This document shows positions 45,119-57,187 of a stretch of DNA of 61,102 nucleotides, piece after piece. The translations under genes and the position numbers were made by a program. Numbering within the stretch: position 1 is the stretch's first letter; every line of letters begins with the position of its first letter. The notes beneath the pieces are model-generated. The model was not told the origin of the DNA, made no database searches, and saw nothing but the letters and a program-made list of their open reading frames with translations. The stretch spans positions 1 through 61,102 of the forward strand of contig JAMYHX010000242.1 in NCBI GenBank assembly GCA_025529335.1. The letters run 5' to 3'. Source of the stretch: Rhizopus sp. PT2906 (lineage: Eukaryota; Mucoromycota; Mucoromycetes; Mucorales; Rhizopodaceae).

Positions 45119-46036
45119 GGTTTTATTAATTTATAAAAAAAAAAAAGAGGTGAAAAGGCGAAAAATAGAAAAGGTCCCCTTTTGGGTTACTCAATTCACG
45201 TGATTAATATTAAGGTCACATTGGTATGGATGGCACCAGTGTCTCTTTTTGATAAAGATATCACTTTAAAAGATAAAATATGTAAAGGAGATTAAATAAA
45301 ACAAGAATCTATGTCTTTAATAAAGCGAGAGTCTACACTGAAAGCTGCATTTCTTTATCTTTCACTTCTCTCATTGTCTTTCAGATCTCTTTGTATTTAC
45401 TCAATCGAAAGTAGTCCTTCTTTTGCATGAATTTTTGTTTTTTGTTTTTTGTTTTTTTTTTTTTTTGTTGCTAGTGCTTTCTTGATCATTCTTCAATTGT
45501 TTTCTCCAAAGTTCTTTTAACTTGATTTAAAAGATATTTAGTATTGAATTTGCAGAATTTGCAACTTGCTTCGGCAGAAACCCTTACTACTGACGATACA
45601 CTCATTCTGAAATTTGACGCCGGAAAAAGCTTTTGTCACAATTGCTATATTCAGCTTTGTTATTCAAAAAGGGGATAAGTTGACGACATGCGAATTATGT
45701 TCTTTATAAAAAAGAAGACCTGAATATTATTAAAATACGACGCGTTTTATAGGGAGAGAATCTATGATTACTATTTATTTTAATGTCGTGTTTTGTGATG
45801 ATTTAACTTGAGCTATAAAATAAAAACCAACTGTTTATTTGTTAATGATAATATAGATAAAAGTAATGGCAATAGTACCAATTATTCAATTATTGGTTAG
45901 TTTGTAATATGATCAATTATGGCTAAAGAAAAGAGGTAGAAAAAAGAAATGACTAGAATTACTTATATTGGGATTGTTCGTGTCATCAAACAGAATCCTT
46001 AGAAGTTGAGAATGTGATATTGGTATTTTTATCCGT
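45119..46036. other. Intergenic with T-rich microsatellite
   Basis: No gene is recognised in about 0.9 kb. It contains the TRS85 leader (A-run near 45136), the microsatellite at 45429-45470, and AT-rich DNA beyond. A short plus-strand frame near 45545-45679 looks protein-like (with a CHNC pair) but has no start or known family. Confidence 0.45.
45429..45470. repeat. (GTTTTTT)n microsatellite
   Basis: Three copies of gttttttt or a close variant lead into a run of about 20 T. It is a simple low-complexity tract. Confidence 0.8.
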
Positions 46037-47240
46037 TCACAGTTCAGTCGTCAATGTGACTATTGTTGTCAGTACGCTTATTCTTAAGTAAGCAGTTCTG
46101 GGTAGGCTACGTTGTTGGTTGTATTTGAACTTTCTGGCAGAAGGACCGAGATGCCAGAAAGGTGACTCTTGACAATGCGAGATATAGCTGTCCATGCATA
46201 GATGGTATTGTCTTAGGTCGATGCCCACATGTTTTAATGATTGGCCTTGGGATTTGTTGATGGTCATAGCAAAGCATAATTTAATAGGAAATTGCTCTCT
46301 TGTTAAAGTGAATGGCAACTCGCCTTCCTGTGTTGATAGCGTAAACCGAGGTATAAGTTCTAATGAGCCATCTGTCTTATTGGCTAGGCGAGCCTGAAAC
46401 ATATAGCTGCCAATTCGTATAACAACCAGGCGAGTGTCATTACATAGACCTCTTGCTGGATCAATGTTCCTTAATAGCATTATAGGCGCGCCAACTTTGA
46501 GCTCAAGCTTAGATGAGGTAAACCTGTTGGATCCAAGCTGTGTAAATATTCTGTTGGAACAGTATGTAAACCATCAGCTTCGTTAACGTCAGCAGAGTCT
46601 GCGGACAGAAGCGTAACCTTTTCGCCAGATATGTTATCGAGGACAATCTCGTTTATTCTTCCGACTGTGTCGTTTCTGGTAGCTAATATGACTCTTTCAC
46701 CAAAATACTGACCATTGCGTATCGTCATCGAATTGTTGATCTCATCATCTTTATAGATTTTGTTAATAAATTCATTCAATTGCTTGGTCTGATGAATATA
46801 ACCAGGAAGTGTCATTGAGCCGTAAAGCGTATGATCGTATGACACATTTGTTATAAATCTTGCAAATGCAATATCATTTTGATTCAAAAGGCTTGTCAAA
46901 CGCATATTCTGTGTAAGTCTCAAGAGCTGGAGTCTTGACCATAAAAATAATTGTCTAACAGAGGCACTGACAGTATCAGCTATGTTGCCCCTTCAGACCA
47001 CAGAAGGAACTTGCGCAAAATCACCACCAAGGACAACAGGCTTTCCCCCCAAACAAATACAGCTCCTCAGGATCGCCATAAATGTCTTGCAGGGTGCGAT
47101 GAACAGCTTCAAAACAATGTTTATGCTGCATCTCATCCCAAATGATTAGCTTGGCTCTTTCAATTAATTCTGACAGGTCGCTGTCCTTTCGAATGTTGCA
47201 GATGGAATATTTGCTTACACGGACAGAGGGATCTTGAACA
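46037..47240 (-). pseudogene. Broken Pif1-like helicase of Helitron origin
   Basis: The minus strand encodes the C-terminal half of a Pif1-family helicase of the type carried by Helitrons. Seen in order: LSELIERAKLIIWDEM with Walker B DE (IIWDE), GGKPVVLGGDFAQVPSVV-like motif pieces with frame breaks, LRLTQNMRL, LDPTG, ELKVGAPIMLLRNIDPARGLCNDTRL, and FAMTINKSQGQSLKHVGIDL (helicase motif VI region). A missing base between LDPTGLP and SSKLELK (near 46510) splits it into two frames that end and start at 46480. At least one stop and one further shift occur upstream (near 46990 and 47040). Neither Walker A nor a Rep domain is seen here. It is dead and 5' truncated. Confidence 0.75.
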
Positions 47241-47531
47241 ACGGATACAAAGTTTGGCCGCTTGGCTATTTTCTCTCTTTAGGAAGTTTCTTCTGAAGGA
47301 GGAAAATGTGAGACTGGTGTGACTTGGTAATGTATTAACATGTTCCTTGTACGACTTTAATAAAACTCAGTCTTTGTTACACTTTTTCCCTTAATAGTAA
47401 GATTCTTTCACTGATGGCGTACATAACCTTTTTTATAAGGAGATCCCAGGTCGACTTGTCCTTCCCTTATCTTTTTAATGTAGCACATAATTTTTTCTTT
47501 TCTTTTTTCTCTTCTTTTCCCTCATCTCATT

Positions 47532-49106
47532 ATGGTTGAGTCTACAAAGGACAATACGGACGGATTTGCTAATAAAGACACTCAAGGCATTCAAACAAAA
47601 ATTGCCGATGTTAAGGACACAAGTGCCAAAGATACTGGCGTAAATGGTGCAGCTGTTGATAATCCTTCAAGCAGTAAAGACACATCTGATCCTTTTGCAA
47701 ACGCCGATCCTCCCAACACGACTAGTTCCAAGACAAGTGCTGCTCCAGAACCGACGACCCAACCAAAACCAGAGCCTACGACCACGCAGCCAAAACCAGA
47801 ACCGACGACGGCGACGACGACGACTGCTGCTCAACCAAAGCCAACTACAACCACTCAGCAGAAGCCTAATCCTACTACCACCAACGCTGCTGTTACCACT
47901 ACTGCAGCTCCAGTAGCACCATCTATTGCCAGCACGCCATCTATCAATGTTGCTCCATCCGTCATTGTGCCCAATCTTTCTTCTTCGTCCACTACTGCAG
48001 CCATAACAGAAGCAATAACTTCCATGATGTCAAACACCGCCATACCAAGCATCTCATCCACTCAAAGCATTCAACCCAGTGCAACATCTTCTGTTGCACC
48101 TACTGCAGACAACTCCAACAACACCGCACTCATTGGTGGCATTGTTGGTGCTATTGCTGGTGTCGCGGCCATTGGTGCCTTTGCTCTATTGATGATTCGT
48201 CGTAGCAGACACAAAGCTAAAAGTACGCGGGCAAGCAGGACTATGGACGAGATTTTCACGCCTAATGGCACAACAGGCGATGGAACAAAGAATTATGATG
48301 CATATCAAGGAGGCGCCGCTCATCCATCTGAACAAGGCTTTACTGTAGGTAACCTTCACGATTACGCTGCTACTGCTTCACCTGCTGTGACCTACGTTGG
48401 TGCCTATCAAGAGCCTGGAAACCAATATTATAACGCTGCATCTCATGAACACTATCAAGATGCTGGATATGCTCATGATGCAGCCTATGCCCATGGCCAA
48501 CCTACCAATTTTGCTCCCGGCGCTGCTGTTGTTGCTGGTGCTGCTGCTGCTACATATCCTGTTACTCAGCAAGAAGAGATGTACTACGAATCCAAGCCGA
48601 ATGAACATGATGCCTATCAACATGACCCTAATCAACAGCAAGATAAAGTTTATCATGGTCCTGATCAACACTTATACCATGACAACGGCCAACAAGTGTA
48701 TCAAGACCCCAACACACAGATGTACCATGACCCCAACGCACAAATGTACGTCGATCCACATCAACAAGGTTACTATGATCCCAACCAGCAGGCCTACCCC
48801 GATCCTCATCAGCAAATGTATCATGATCCTCATCAACAAGTCTATCACGATCCAAATCAACAAATGTACCATGATCCCAACTATCAGTATCAAGAACAAT
48901 ATCACAGTCCAAACATGTCATATCAACAAGTTCAGCCATCACACAACAGCCCTACTGTCGGCAACTACCATCTAGAACAACCTCTTACATCACCGCAACC
49001 ACAACAACAACAGCAAACATACCGTCTCTCAGTAGATCTGGGACATAACCAACAAACTCCTTCTGGCACATTCATCGAGACTCATCCAGGAAAGCCTGGT
49101 CATTAA
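47532..49106 (+). CDS. Single-pass membrane protein with Thr/Pro-rich ectodomain and Tyr-His-Asp-Pro repeat tail
   Basis: One exon encodes 524 residues. Residues 1-195 are Ser/Thr/Pro/Ala-rich with repeated PKPEPTTT-type phrases, likely heavily O-mannosylated if outside the cell. A glycine-rich hydrophobic helix (ALIGGIVGAIAGVAAIGAFALLM, about 199-222) is followed by basic RRSRHKAK, so the C terminus should be cytosolic. The 300-residue tail is rich in Gln, His, Tyr and Asn and ends in a tandem array of octapeptides like YHDPNQQM. The layout recalls Mid2/Wsc-type wall stress sensors, but no cysteine-rich WSC domain and no signal peptide are visible. The N terminus MVESTKDN is hydrophilic, so either the helix is the only signal or an upstream exon was missed. 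No assigned function. Confidence 0.7.
   Translation: MVESTKDNTDGFANKDTQGIQTKIADVKDTSAKDTGVNGAAVDNPSSSKDTSDPFANADPPNTTSSKTSAAPEPTTQPKPEPTTTQPKPEPTTATTTTAAQPKPTTTTQQKPNPTTTNAAVTTTAAPVAPSIASTPSINVAPSVIVPNLSSSSTTAAITEAITSMMSNTAIPSISSTQSIQPSATSSVAPTADNSNNTALIGGIVGAIAGVAAIGAFALLMIRRSRHKAKSTRASRTMDEIFTPNGTTGDGTKNYDAYQGGAAHPSEQGFTVGNLHDYAATASPAVTYVGAYQEPGNQYYNAASHEHYQDAGYAHDAAYAHGQPTNFAPGAAVVAGAAAATYPVTQQEEMYYESKPNEHDAYQHDPNQQQDKVYHGPDQHLYHDNGQQVYQDPNTQMYHDPNAQMYVDPHQQGYYDPNQQAYPDPHQQMYHDPHQQVYHDPNQQMYHDPNYQYQEQYHSPNMSYQQVQPSHNSPTVGNYHLEQPLTSPQPQQQQQTYRLSVDLGHNQQTPSGTFIETHPGKPGH
48643..48891 (+). repeat. Tandem octapeptide-coding repeat (YHDPNQQM type)
   Basis: About ten 24-base units code for variants of Tyr-X-Asp-Pro-(Asn/His)-X-Gln-X, for example YHDPNQQM, YVDPHQQG, YPDPHQQM. 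Third codon positions differ between units, so the array is not a fresh expansion. It lies in the tail of the membrane protein. Confidence 0.85.
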
Positions 49107-49271
49107 AAAAAACTTGTGTTTCTCTTGTATAGCATGTTTTGTTATTGTAGCAATAAATACAACCTCATTTTTGCACATTGTAATAGCCATAACATATCTC
49201 CATTTTAATAGATGTTTATTACATGAAAAAAGTCAAAAATAGTATTAATAAATGAATTGCTTGGCAAATGT

Positions 49272-50083
49272 CTAATAATCGTCCTTATCTGGACGGGTAA
49301 CAATGAAACTTGTAGCTGTTTTATTCATTACCTCCAAAAAGCGAGGCGTACAGGAACCAGGATTTATATCTAATAGAGAATTTAGTATGAAAATAGTTGG
49401 TATGTATATATTATTACCAAAGGTCGTTTCGGGATCACAGTAGCATTTACTTTGAAGTAACCATTTATCTTCTGTAGGACAATGTTCAAAAAAGTCGTGT
49501 TTGTAGCCAATGTCATAAAACCAATGAACATCAGATCTTTTCAGCATCAACGCCACAGCGATGGAATGAACAGGCGCATCTCCCCATCTAACAAAAAATA
49601 ATTAGCCAATCATAGATGCGAAACGCAGTATACCTAACCTTTCATAAAAGAATCCACCAGCTTCATCCAAGTATTTAAAGTAGGCTTGATATCCTTCTGA
49701 GCGCATAAACTTGACTGAAGCAATCTAGTAACAATTTTTTTAAGTTGAAGCTAATAGTACCATTATATATATTATACCTCAAAGTTGCTCCAGAAATGAC
49801 ACAGATTGTATGACCAGCCATTGTCGTCACTAATTATTCCTAAAAGACTGTCTTTTCTTGTCCTTGGATAGATGTATTGAGGATGGTTTTGAACAAAGTC
49901 TCTAGTCACCTCCCATAGCGTAGGAATGGTCTCAAAGTATTCTTTTAATGCAATGGTGAATCCATATTTGAGATCTCTTTCTTGCATAAGTCTAAATGGA
50001 TCATAATCAATGTCACAAGAGAATTTCACACCAGGTTCTACGCGCCTTTGTAAATTTAAAAAGAGAGAAGTGAGAATAAACCG

Positions 50084-50116
<33 letters not shown>

Positions 50117-50869
50117 ATATGCTTACCAGTAATAATCAATATCATCAAGCAAAGGATGTAGCATAAAAAATCCTGATTGATACCTGCACATGTGTCTGTA
50201 GCTTTCACTTCCACCGTAAAGAATACCACGATTTTCCAGATCCTTTCGACACTCTGCTGCGTGTTCTTGATCTATCCATTCTGGGTAACTCCAATGCTCT
50301 TCAGGGACCAAGCCATAGTAAACTTGTGCATTTGTCATCATGCTCGTCAACTCTTTGAATTCTTCTGTGAATGGCTGTTCGTTCAAGAATATCCAAGGGT
50401 AATTGTATTTACGGTTGAAGCGATCCTCCAGATAGCGCATGGATGATCTCAAGGCATAAAGCTCGCTATTTCTAGCCAGTACAACAAAGGCGCCCTTAAC
50501 TCGAGGCAGGCTGGTATTTGTCAATCTTTGGTATTCCAATTCTTCAGGGGACGCATCATCGTCATCATCGTCATCAGCAATCATTACTTTGTTATCAACC
50601 GTGTCTACAGCCATAGATGCTTCCGATACTGTATTCCATTTCTTCTGTTCCTCTTCTTGGTCCTTTATAAAGTATTCGTTGATATCAGAATATTGCTGAA
50701 ACTGTTTTGCTTTATCTTTTAGTAATTCATAGCAGTCTTTGGATGAATTGCAATAGTAGGTATTGTAAGAAAATTTTGATTTATAAAGAAGAATGACACC
50801 AAATAAGGCCAACCCTATAAAGATGAACCGAAGAGAATTTCTTGTCGAACACAATTGCCTTTTATACAT
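49272..50869 (-). CDS. GT15 alpha-1,2-mannosyltransferase (Kre2/Ktr family), copy 1
   Basis: This is a type II Golgi membrane mannosyltransferase that extends O- and N-linked glycans of secreted and wall proteins. A single helix near the start (FIFIGLALFGVILLY) is followed by a stem with an Asp-run (DDDDDDD). The catalytic domain has AFVVLARNSEL, NYPWIFLNEQPFTEEF, WSYPEWIDQEHA, SYRHMCRYQSGFF, YYWRVEPGVKF, CHFWSNFE and GGFFYERWGDAPVHS, all typical of GT15. Introns are at about 50045-50126, 49728-49776, about 49585-49640 and 49372-49420. The predicted protein is about 440 residues. The intron near 50086-50110 holds an (AT)n run. It is the first of three family members in 5 kb. Confidence 0.92.
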
Positions 50870-51140
50870 GAGTAAAAGAAGGGAATATGCTTTAGAAAAG
50901 AAGAAGGAAGAAGAAGAAGAAGAAAAAAAAACAAAAGAACCCCTTTTAGCTATCTTTTCTCGCTCTCTCTCTCTTTTTTTTTCTCTCTCTTTCTCTCTTT
51001 CTTTCCTTTTCAGCTCCCTTGATGTTGAGCGAGTAAGGAATGTAAATCAATGTATACCAAAAACAAATGCTTGAATTTAATAAATAAACAAATGCTTCTT
51101 GAGAAAAAGAGAACAATGCTTAAAATAAGGAGAAAGTTTA

Positions 51141-52668
51141 TTATTGAGGTGGTATTTTTATCATCTCAGGTATAGAAATGTCCTTCTTAGTGAGGAATGC
51201 CTTCATATCGTCGAGTAATTGAGGATTGATAATTTTAAGTAACTTCTTTAAACAGCTGTCTTGATACAGATCTATATGTACACATATTGTTTATACATAA
51301 ATTAAAATTGTAATAATAAAAAAGGTGCATATTACCATAATTAGAAGTAACATCGCAGCTACAGCCTCTTAACAATTGTTCATCATATGGGCAATGGGTT
51401 GCTATTGAGTGAGTATATCCGATTTCATTAAAGAAATGAATTTCTTCCTTTCGTAAAAACAAGGCTGCGGCAATCGTTTGTACAGGCGCGTCACCCCATC
51501 TAAATAGGTTATTATAATGCGTGTATGTATGCGTGTTTGTGCATTTACCTCTCATAGAAAAAATTGCCAGTTTTGTCTAAATATTCAAAGTACTTTTGGT
51601 AAGCTTCGGATCTAAAAAACGATAAATCTGCCAACTGGAAATTAGTCCAAAAGTGACAATAGTTGTAATCATCTTCGCGGTCGCTGTAGATCCATGGATA
51701 AATAGTAGAATTCAAGTCTAAAGCATACTGAGGATAGATTTCCCTAAATTCATTCACTCTTGTCCATAATGTTGGAATAGTCTGTGGTGCTTCTTTCATG
51801 GTAATAACAAATCCTAACATTTTTTTTAGCAATTAACTCGTCTTTCACCATCATCATTCAACTTACCTAATTTCTTGCCTTGTTCCTTCATGACTAAAAA
51901 CAGATCTTGATCTATTTTGCAACTATAATCAGCACCTGGTTCAACGCGCCATGTGTACTCGACATCTCTAAGTAAAGGATGATGGAAAAAGAACCCAGCG
52001 TGATAACGTAACAGCTGATGATATGACAGTTTAGCCTTGTTGTACACTTCATCAAAATCCTGGTCCAACATCATATCCTCCGCTCTTGGTATATCAACCC
52101 AGTAAGGATATTCCCATGCGTGAAGGTCAATCTTTCCAAAGAATACAGGTGCCTTGGTGACACGTTTGATGTACTTTTGAAAATCCAAGGTAAAATGCTG
52201 ATTGTTTAAAATTACCCATGGATAACGTGTACCATTTTTCATTTGTTCTTCCATTGACTTTATAACCGCCTTTGCATCATTCAGCTTTTCATTTCGAACC
52301 ACCATGTAGTAGGCTCCTCTGACAGGCAAATCCTTCCATACATCATCAGGAATCGTATCATCCGGTTCAACTTCTGGTTTAAGATAACCTGCTCTCTGAT
52401 GTTCCAAACCAACGATAAGTTGTGCCTTTTGGTTCTCGACAGCATGCGTCGCTTCTTGCTGGGTACAAAAGTATTGAATAAAAGCAGCGTCCCTGGGATC
52501 AAATTGCTCGGACAAGGAGTTCCATTGCACTTTATGACCAATAAAGAAGCAAATCACAAACATCAAAACAATGATTGTGGCACGAAAAATGGTTTTGGAC
52601 AACTGACGACGATTGTATCCGTACTTGGTTTTGTTTAGTGGATGTGGACTTTCTTGTAGATAAATCAT
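51141..52668 (-). CDS. GT15 alpha-1,2-mannosyltransferase (Kre2/Ktr family), copy 2
   Basis: This is a second, diverged GT15 protein. The N-terminal membrane helix is FRATIIVLMFVICFFIGHKV. Catalytic landmarks are AYYMVVRNEKL, RYPWVILNNQHFTLDF, YHQLLRYHAGFFFHHP, YTWRVEPGADYSC, YCHFWTNFQLADLSFFRSEAY and FFYERWGDAPVQT. The length is about 430 residues over four or five exons. The start at 52668 (MIYLQESP) is preferred, because the longer frame from 52806 would come from leader DNA. It is less similar to copies 1 and 3 than they are to each other in the NYPWIFLNEQ block. It is tandem with copy 1 (271 bp between) and divergent from copy 3 (203 bp). Confidence 0.9.
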
Positions 52669-52871
52669 TGAAAAATATTTAGAAAGCAAGAAAGGAAAGA
52701 CATCTTTTTCTTTTTTTAAATAAAGGGAAAGGAGGGGTTGAATTAGAGTAGGGAATGCGAGTTTCTGAAAGAGGTTAATATTAAATTTATTGTTTATTTG
52801 CTGCAAATTCCCTGCGACACATTGGATGATTTATTTATTATTCAGATACTTTGTTTCTTTCCTTTCTTAAC
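52669..52871. promoter_or_regulatory. Divergent promoter between GT15 copies 2 and 3
   Basis: Only 203 bp separate the start codons of two mannosyltransferase genes on opposite strands, so the pair probably shares control elements. No specific site is recognised. Confidence 0.5.
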
Positions 52872-54358
52872 ATGCTCCTTCGTCGTTATTCTTACTTTTT
52901 GTTACAAGTCGGACTAGCCTCTTACCTCTTGGGCTCCTTATTTTATTACTTTGGCCGTAAGACATCAGTCTATAAAAATGCTATCACTTCTATTGCCAAT
53001 GCCACCTACTGGGAGTTAAAGAATACTGAACCAGCCGAGTCCTATACGGTTGGTCCACCCTATGTATCAAACGGAATAACGGTTACTTTGCCACCCGCGT
53101 CTAATACAACCGAACGTCAAAAGGCAGCATTTATTGTACTCGTGCGTAACTCTGAACTTCAGGGCATGTTGGATTCAATGAAAGATGTTGGTAATAATAA
53201 CAATCAAAGGAATAACCAAAAGACAGAATGTAACTTTATATATTTTCGATCTAGAGGACAGATTCAATCATAAATTCAATTATCCGTGGATATTCTTAAA
53301 CGAGGAGCAGTTTACGGAAGAGTTTATAAAATCTACTACAAAAATAGCGTCAAGCAAAACCCATTACGGATTCGTGAACGAGTCAATGTGGAGCTACCCC
53401 GATTGGATCGATCAAAAGAAGGCTGCAATGTGTCGAGAAGAACTATCCTATGTGCCCTATGGGACAAGTGAAAGCTACAGACATATGTGTCGATTCCAAA
53501 GGTAAATCATATATCTTTGACTTGTTTGAAAGATTAAAACCTACGTTTGAACAGTGGGTTCTTTTGGAGGCATCCGCTTGTGCTGAGTCTTGATTTAGAA
53601 TATTATTGGAGAGTTGAGCCTGATGTGCGATACTATTGTGATCTAGACTATGACCCTTTCCTCTATATGAAGAAGCATAATAAGAAATATGGTAAGACTC
53701 ACAATACTAGAAAACAAATGCAATAGATAGCTAAAACGATGATATATAGCCTTTAACATTTCTTTCAAGGAACACTCAGGAACCATAGCCTCTCTTTGGG
53801 AAACCATTAGAAGTTTTGTTAGAGATTCGACAAGGCAAGGCAAGAATTATTTTCCTAATTATGCTACCAACAGTCTCTATCGTTTTGTAACGGATGAAGA
53901 AGGAAGTGAATACAACTTGTGTCATTTTTGGACAAACTTTGAAATCGCACGACTTGACTTATGGCATACAGAAGCTTATCAGGCATTATTTGAGTACCTT
54001 GATAAGGTCGGAGGATTCTTTTACGAAAGATGGGGCGATGCGCCTATTCATTCTATCTTTGCTGCTCTTTACCTTAAAAAGGACGAGATTCACTTCTTTA
54101 ACGACATTGGATATAAGCACAGTATATACGAGCATTGTCCAGAACAAGAAAACCTTTTACGTCGATGTTCATGTGATCCTAAGCACACACTTGGTAAGTA
54201 CATATATATATATATATATAGGAATATACATTCTAGAGCATTATAATGATTTGATAGACTTTACTGATCCTATGAGTTGCATGTATGAGTACGTTGCTGC
54301 TCAACATTATTCTTCTCTGGAAAATAAGCGAACTGTCAATCAAATACTTGCGTCATAG
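52872..54358 (+). CDS. GT15 alpha-1,2-mannosyltransferase (Kre2/Ktr family), copy 3
   Basis: This is the third GT15 member of the cluster, on the plus strand. The N-terminal helix is LLQVGLASYLLGSLFYYFG. The stem is short. The catalytic domain shows AAFIVLVRNSEL, an intron joining MKDV to EDRF, then NYPWIFLNEEQFTEEF, WSYPDWIDQKKAAMCR, SYRHMCRFQ, YYWRVEPDVRYYC, LCHFWTNFEIARLDLW and GGFFYERWGDAPIHS. It ends near SLENKRTVNQ. Five or so introns include 53190-53255, 53502-53554, 53693-53749 and 54193-54256. Length is about 400 residues. The WSYPDWIDQ and YRHMCRFQ blocks match copy 1 closely, so copies 1 and 3 look like the more recent duplicates. Confidence 0.9.
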
Positions 54359-54489
54359 CATAATTCTTACAATGATATTTTCAAAATAAACTAGAAGTCT
54401 TTTTAATGCAGTAATAACATCGATTGGTTATCATCAAAAGAAATCTTTCTTCCTTGAGAAGCCCCTTCTTCTTTTTCTTCTTTTTCAAA

Positions 54490-57129
54490 ATGTTTGATAT
54501 ACTCGACCGGACATTAGCTTTACCCTTTTTTAGCGAAAAAACAAAGAAAGAGATTATCGATCTCAAGCACGGACACTTTTCATTCTATTACAATGACGGG
54601 CATCGTACTGTAAAACAATTATTGTAAGATTAAAGCACATATAATCATATGGTGTTGTAATTCTTTTTGATGATAGATATAAAGACGCAGTTCTTTCTAT
54701 TAGACGAAAGGAGTTACCTTATACTTACGAACTTGTTGTTTCTGGTACTTCCGAACCTGGTTGTCCATGTAAGAAGAATACTCCGTCTGCTCATATATCT
54801 CCCTCCTTTTTTTTAACTGTAAATGATAGATGAAAACCAGCAGACTTTCAAGGTTCAAAAGGCAATGGAGCTTCAACTTTATCGAATCAATATGAATCAA
54901 GACATATGCTTTACATGGATAATCAAGGTAAAGATCATAATAGATTTAGACACAACTTTCTCAACATTCAAAAATTAGGAGTGTGGGGAATCCTTTGAAT
55001 TTGTATGTAACCATACAGTCTCTGAAGAATATACAGAGATCTTTATGGCAGTCGCTTATGAATGTATCTATGAGGATGAATATAAATCAGGCAGAGAATT
55101 CATCACTGATCAAAAAATTAGCGCCATTTATTCTCCGTAAGTGTTCTCTATAGTTTGATAATAATCCGAATCTATTAATGAAATGTTCCTAGTCACTTGG
55201 AGAAGAAGATGTGTTCCGAAATATTAAAGAAAAGACCCGAAAGCCATAGCATATTCATTCCAGAAGATACAAACTCCTCATCTACATTTGTTCAATATGT
55301 CCCCTTTAAAGGCAATAATCCTGTTCATGGCACATCTTTGCTTGTGATTGAAGCAAGCTTTTCACTCTATCGACCCGACTTTCGAGACTATATTACTATT
55401 GGCAAGATTCTTGCCAAAGTGACTGAATGTGGTCCCTTTAAATGTAACAATATTACTTATGTTCTACTTGTTTTACTAACTATATCTTCTTCTAGACTGC
55501 CTTGAAATTCATGGATCATATGTTCCATCAATCTATCAAGAAGTAAACTGTAGTATGAACCCAGTCTTTAAATATAATGAAAAATCATTTAGCTGGAATT
55601 ACTCAGAAGACTCGCGTATTTACTCTTTCAAGATTGTGCCTTATGATCAAGAAATGTACAGTGGACTCAAAGTTCTTTTATCAAAGGCAATCTTTGAATC
55701 AGCATCACAATACTCGTTTTCTCGACACAAGGTACATCATAGGGTCATGTGTAGTTTAATAATATCTAAAATATGGAATATATAATAGAAAAATCACCAA
55801 GAGTTTATCGTCAATGCGATCGCACCTAATATTACTACTCCCCTCTCAAGTTCTAAACTAAAATATAAGGATCAAAACAACAACAGTGTATCCATTAGCT
55901 CACTCTCATATAAATCAGTTCATGTCAAGAAAAGTGACTCTGGCGTCTGCTTGGCGTACGACAATAAAATCGAAGTATCCGAAAGTCCTCATGACAAGGT
56001 CTTGTTTGATGAAGGCTCTTTAGGCAATATTATTTCGGTTAGCCAATCATCAAGTCTTTTGCTTCTTACTAGAGGAAACAACATTGGCATCTATTCCCAA
56101 GGATTTGGTCAAAAGATTTCACTTTCGCGACTTATTCAAGATGTTCGTGCCTTGGATCACAAATCCCCTATTTTTCCAACACACGCTATGCTCTTTGATC
56201 AGGATTCGAGTTACTTGATGTTTGACGTTAATGCAAAGAACAACACTGTTTACAAAATGGACCTCAAACGTGGACAGGTTGTTGAAGAATGGAAAGCTTC
56301 TACTGAAGATCCATGTAAGTTTAGAGACACCTATATTTTATTGACAACTTATCCTGTTTCTTGTATAGTAATTGGTATCTGCCCAAGCTCATCATCAGGG
56401 AACTACAACAACCTAAACACGATCGTTGGCATAACCTCAAACTCTATATTCCGTATTGATCCTCGTCAGAAGGGTATCAATAAGATCTCTGATTGCGATT
56501 ACAAGAAATACTCTAGTAAGCCTGAATTCTCTGCGGTCGCGTCCTCCCAATCCAAGTATGTTGCTGTTGGCAGTCAAAAGGGAGTGATTAGGCTCTTTGA
56601 TGAGCTAAACACAGTTGCCACAATTACCTTACCTCCTATTGGCGATCCCATTATAGGCTTGGATGTCACACCTGATGGTCAGTACGTGGTCGCGACGTGT
56701 TCAAACTCTTTGGTGTTCTTCCGTACATCTGGCAGCCTTCAAGCTGTTATGTTACGAATTCTGCCTGAACATATTACCTTGATGAACGAAAAAGTTTCTT
56801 TCAAGCGAGCCTATTTTGATACTAAAGATGAAAACAACATCATTTGTGTAAGTGGTTATTGTTCTCTTTTCATCACATACTAAAATAATCTTTCTTGATA
56901 GACAACCGGCTCATTTGTTGTTGTGTGGAACTTTAAGCAAATTTGCAAAGGAAATCTCAGCAGTTATAGAATGCAACGATTGGATGCACCCATTATGACG
57001 AGTGCGAGTTGTTCTGCGGATCAAATTGTAGTGGCAGTAAGTTTGATCATCTCATATTTGACATCAATCTAACCAATTTATTAGTTTGACAATCGTTTAA
57101 TAAAGCTTGACAAGGGGCCATTATTATAA
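54490..57129 (+). CDS. VID27: Vacuolar import and degradation protein 27 (Vid27)
   Basis: Vid27 is a cytosolic fungal/plant protein of unclear biochemical role, first tied to fructose-1,6-bisphosphatase turnover. About ten short exons are needed. The N-terminal half starts MFDILDRTLALPFFSEKTKK and includes TYELVVSGTSEPGC, QKAMELQLYRI, GESFEFVCNHTVSEEY and SFSWNYSEDSRIYSF (a PH-like core). The C-terminal half is a beta-propeller with SRLIQDVRALDHKSPIFPTH, YLMFDVNAKNNTVYKMDL, RGQVVEEWK, SKYVAVGSQKGVIRLFD, PIIGLDVTPDGQYVVATC, and VVWNFKQI before the short end KLDKGPLL. These are the family hallmarks. A coding join at about 55731/55795 reads FSRHK-KNHQEFIVNAI. It converges on the next gene, 58 bp between stops. 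VID30 lies 45 kb away. Confidence 0.9.
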
Positions 57130-57187
57130 ATAAAGATATTGTTTTCTTTTTTTTTTACATTTATTTATAAAGATTTCACTTACAATA

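Noticed and set aside
47532..48000. WSC-type stress sensor call for the Thr/Pro-rich protein
   Set aside because: No cysteine-rich WSC domain or signal peptide is visible, so only the membrane layout is reported.
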